Below are positions 9,647 to 10,061 of a stretch of DNA of 10,061 nucleotides, piece after piece. This DNA is from Acidobacteriota bacterium. Lineage in GTDB: Bacteria; Acidobacteriota; Vicinamibacteria; Vicinamibacterales; CAVVIG01. The stretch lies in NCBI GenBank assembly GCA_016195295.1, contig JACPZV010000305.1, forward strand, positions 1 to 10,061, written 5' to 3'. Under the pieces are notes generated by a model, which was not told the origin of the DNA, did not search any database, and worked only from the letters and a program-made list of their open reading frames with translations. The first letter of the stretch is position 1; each line of letters opens with the position of its first letter. The position numbers were made by a program, and so were the translations under genes.

Positions 9647-9660
9647 GGTCTGACTATAAT
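9631..9660 (+). promoter_or_regulatory. Sigma-70 type promoter of the tonB-like gene
   Basis: TTGACT at 9631-9636 (5/6 match to the -35 consensus) and TATAAT at 9655-9660 (perfect -10) are 18 nt apart. Initiation would fall near 9667, giving an untranslated leader of about 80 nt before the GTG at 9749. The match is striking in such GC-rich DNA. The -35 box lies in the loop of the terminator-like hairpin described separately. Confidence 0.8.
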
Positions 9661-9736
9661 CGGCGCCTTCCGGGCTGGCGGACGTTGCAGCAGATACGAA
9701 GAGGAGCGCCGGAGCGCAATCGCGCGACGGCGCACG

Positions 9737-9742
9737 AGGAGA
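9737..9742 (+). promoter_or_regulatory. Ribosome-binding site deciding the GTG start of the tonB-like gene
   Basis: AGGAGA lies six bases upstream of GTG 9749-9751 and is the strongest Shine-Dalgarno match in the window. No ATG in this frame occurs before the membrane segment, so this site fixes the start. Confidence 0.8.
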
Positions 9743-9748
9743 AGCCCC

Positions 9749-10061
9749 GTGCCACGTGACTTGTTCAACGAGATCGCCGATCCGACGACCAGGGTAGGCG
9801 GCCGGAAGTGGTACACGGTCCCGGTGTCGATCATCGCGCACACGGTGGTTGTGGCGGCCGTCGTGATTATTCCGCTGATGGCGACCGGCACGATACCGAC
9901 GCCACCAGCGATGCTGGCCTTCACGGCGGCGCCGCCGCCCCCGCCGCCGCCCCCGCCGCCGCCCCCGCCGCCGCAAGCCGCGGCGCCCAAGCAGGTGGAG
10001 GCGGCGAACCCCGCCGCCGCACCGGTCGAAGCCCCGGCGGAAATCAAACCGGAATCGATCA
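9749..10061 (+). CDS. TonB-like energy transducer (partial, 3' end outside window)
   Basis: Inner-membrane-anchored protein that would pass proton-motive energy to outer-membrane TonB-dependent receptors; 104 codons are visible. The layout is that of TonB: a short cytoplasmic N-terminus (MPRDLFNEIADP), the WYTVPVSIIAHTVVVAAVVI membrane segment (about 21-45) with the His31 typical of TonB anchor helices, then a periplasmic linker with 14 prolines in a row (62-75) and a Pro/Ala/Glu/Lys-rich stretch (76-104). The C-terminal TonB fold is beyond the window, so assignment rests on the N-terminal half. It starts with GTG, with AGGAGA six bases upstream, and has its own promoter (TTGACT-18-TATAAT), so it is a separate transcription unit from the upstream genes. 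No exbB or exbD is seen here. The MPRDLF...RKWYTVP start resembles TonB proteins I recall from Acidobacteria. Confidence 0.85.
   Translation, partial: MPRDLFNEIADPTTRVGGRKWYTVPVSIIAHTVVVAAVVIIPLMATGTIPTPPAMLAFTAAPPPPPPPPPPPPPPQAAAPKQVEAANPAAAPVEAPAEIKPESI
9932..9973 (+). repeat. 12-bp tandem repeat coding for 14 prolines
   Basis: Fourteen proline codons follow a 12-bp pattern (CCG CCG CCG CCC) for about 3.5 copies. The run codes the start of the periplasmic linker of the TonB-like protein. Such uninterrupted proline runs normally need elongation factor P for smooth translation, and the repeat is a likely site of length variation. Confidence 0.9.

Overview
The window comes from a high-GC, Gram-negative-type bacterium. 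My best guess is an Acidobacteriota member of the Vicinamibacteria (subgroup 6) type. This rests on the N-terminus of the TonB-like protein at the right edge, the divergent membrane pyrophosphatase, the TPR lipoprotein-like export protein and the heptameric intergenic repeats, all recalled from that group and not searched. Nearly all sequence is coding. I see no rRNA, tRNA, CRISPR array, insertion sequence or prophage.

Layout. Left, minus strand: an exported TPR-type protein of unknown function (cut by the window edge) lies directly downstream of ddl (D-alanine--D-alanine ligase), with a 4-nt stop/start overlap. Only 17 nt separate the ddl start codon from the divergent tgt start codon. Plus strand: tgt (queuosine tRNA modification), yajC, secD and secF form the classic tgt-yajC-secDF cluster, followed by uppP (undecaprenyl-diphosphate phosphatase). 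Overlapping uppP is one long reading frame that joins an N-terminal DUF502 membrane domain to an almost complete ion-pumping membrane pyrophosphatase. After a short spacer with a terminator-like hairpin and a very good sigma-70 type promoter, a TonB-like energy transducer begins and runs off the right edge.

How the genes fit together: SecD/SecF/YajC assist Sec-dependent export using the ion gradient. A membrane pyrophosphatase contributes to such a gradient from the PPi released by biosynthesis. Ddl and UppP serve peptidoglycan synthesis (D-Ala-D-Ala and lipid-carrier recycling). TonB passes ion-gradient energy to outer-membrane transporters. The window is therefore mostly housekeeping envelope and energy genes.

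What is unusual: (1) secF is broken near its 3' end by an apparent out-of-frame deletion of roughly 58 nt, with the missing last helix still readable in another frame. (2) About 1.4 kb further on, DUF502 and the pyrophosphatase are fused in frame with the expected end of one and start of the other missing. Two deletion-like junctions so close together point to assembly collapse or a real deletion-prone locus. (3) A family of 7-bp repeats appears both as an inverted, pseudoknot-capable array ending at the uppP start codon and inside the signal-peptide code of the TPR protein. (4) The pyrophosphatase belongs to a divergent lineage with an altered catalytic motif. No wholly new multi-gene system is evident.
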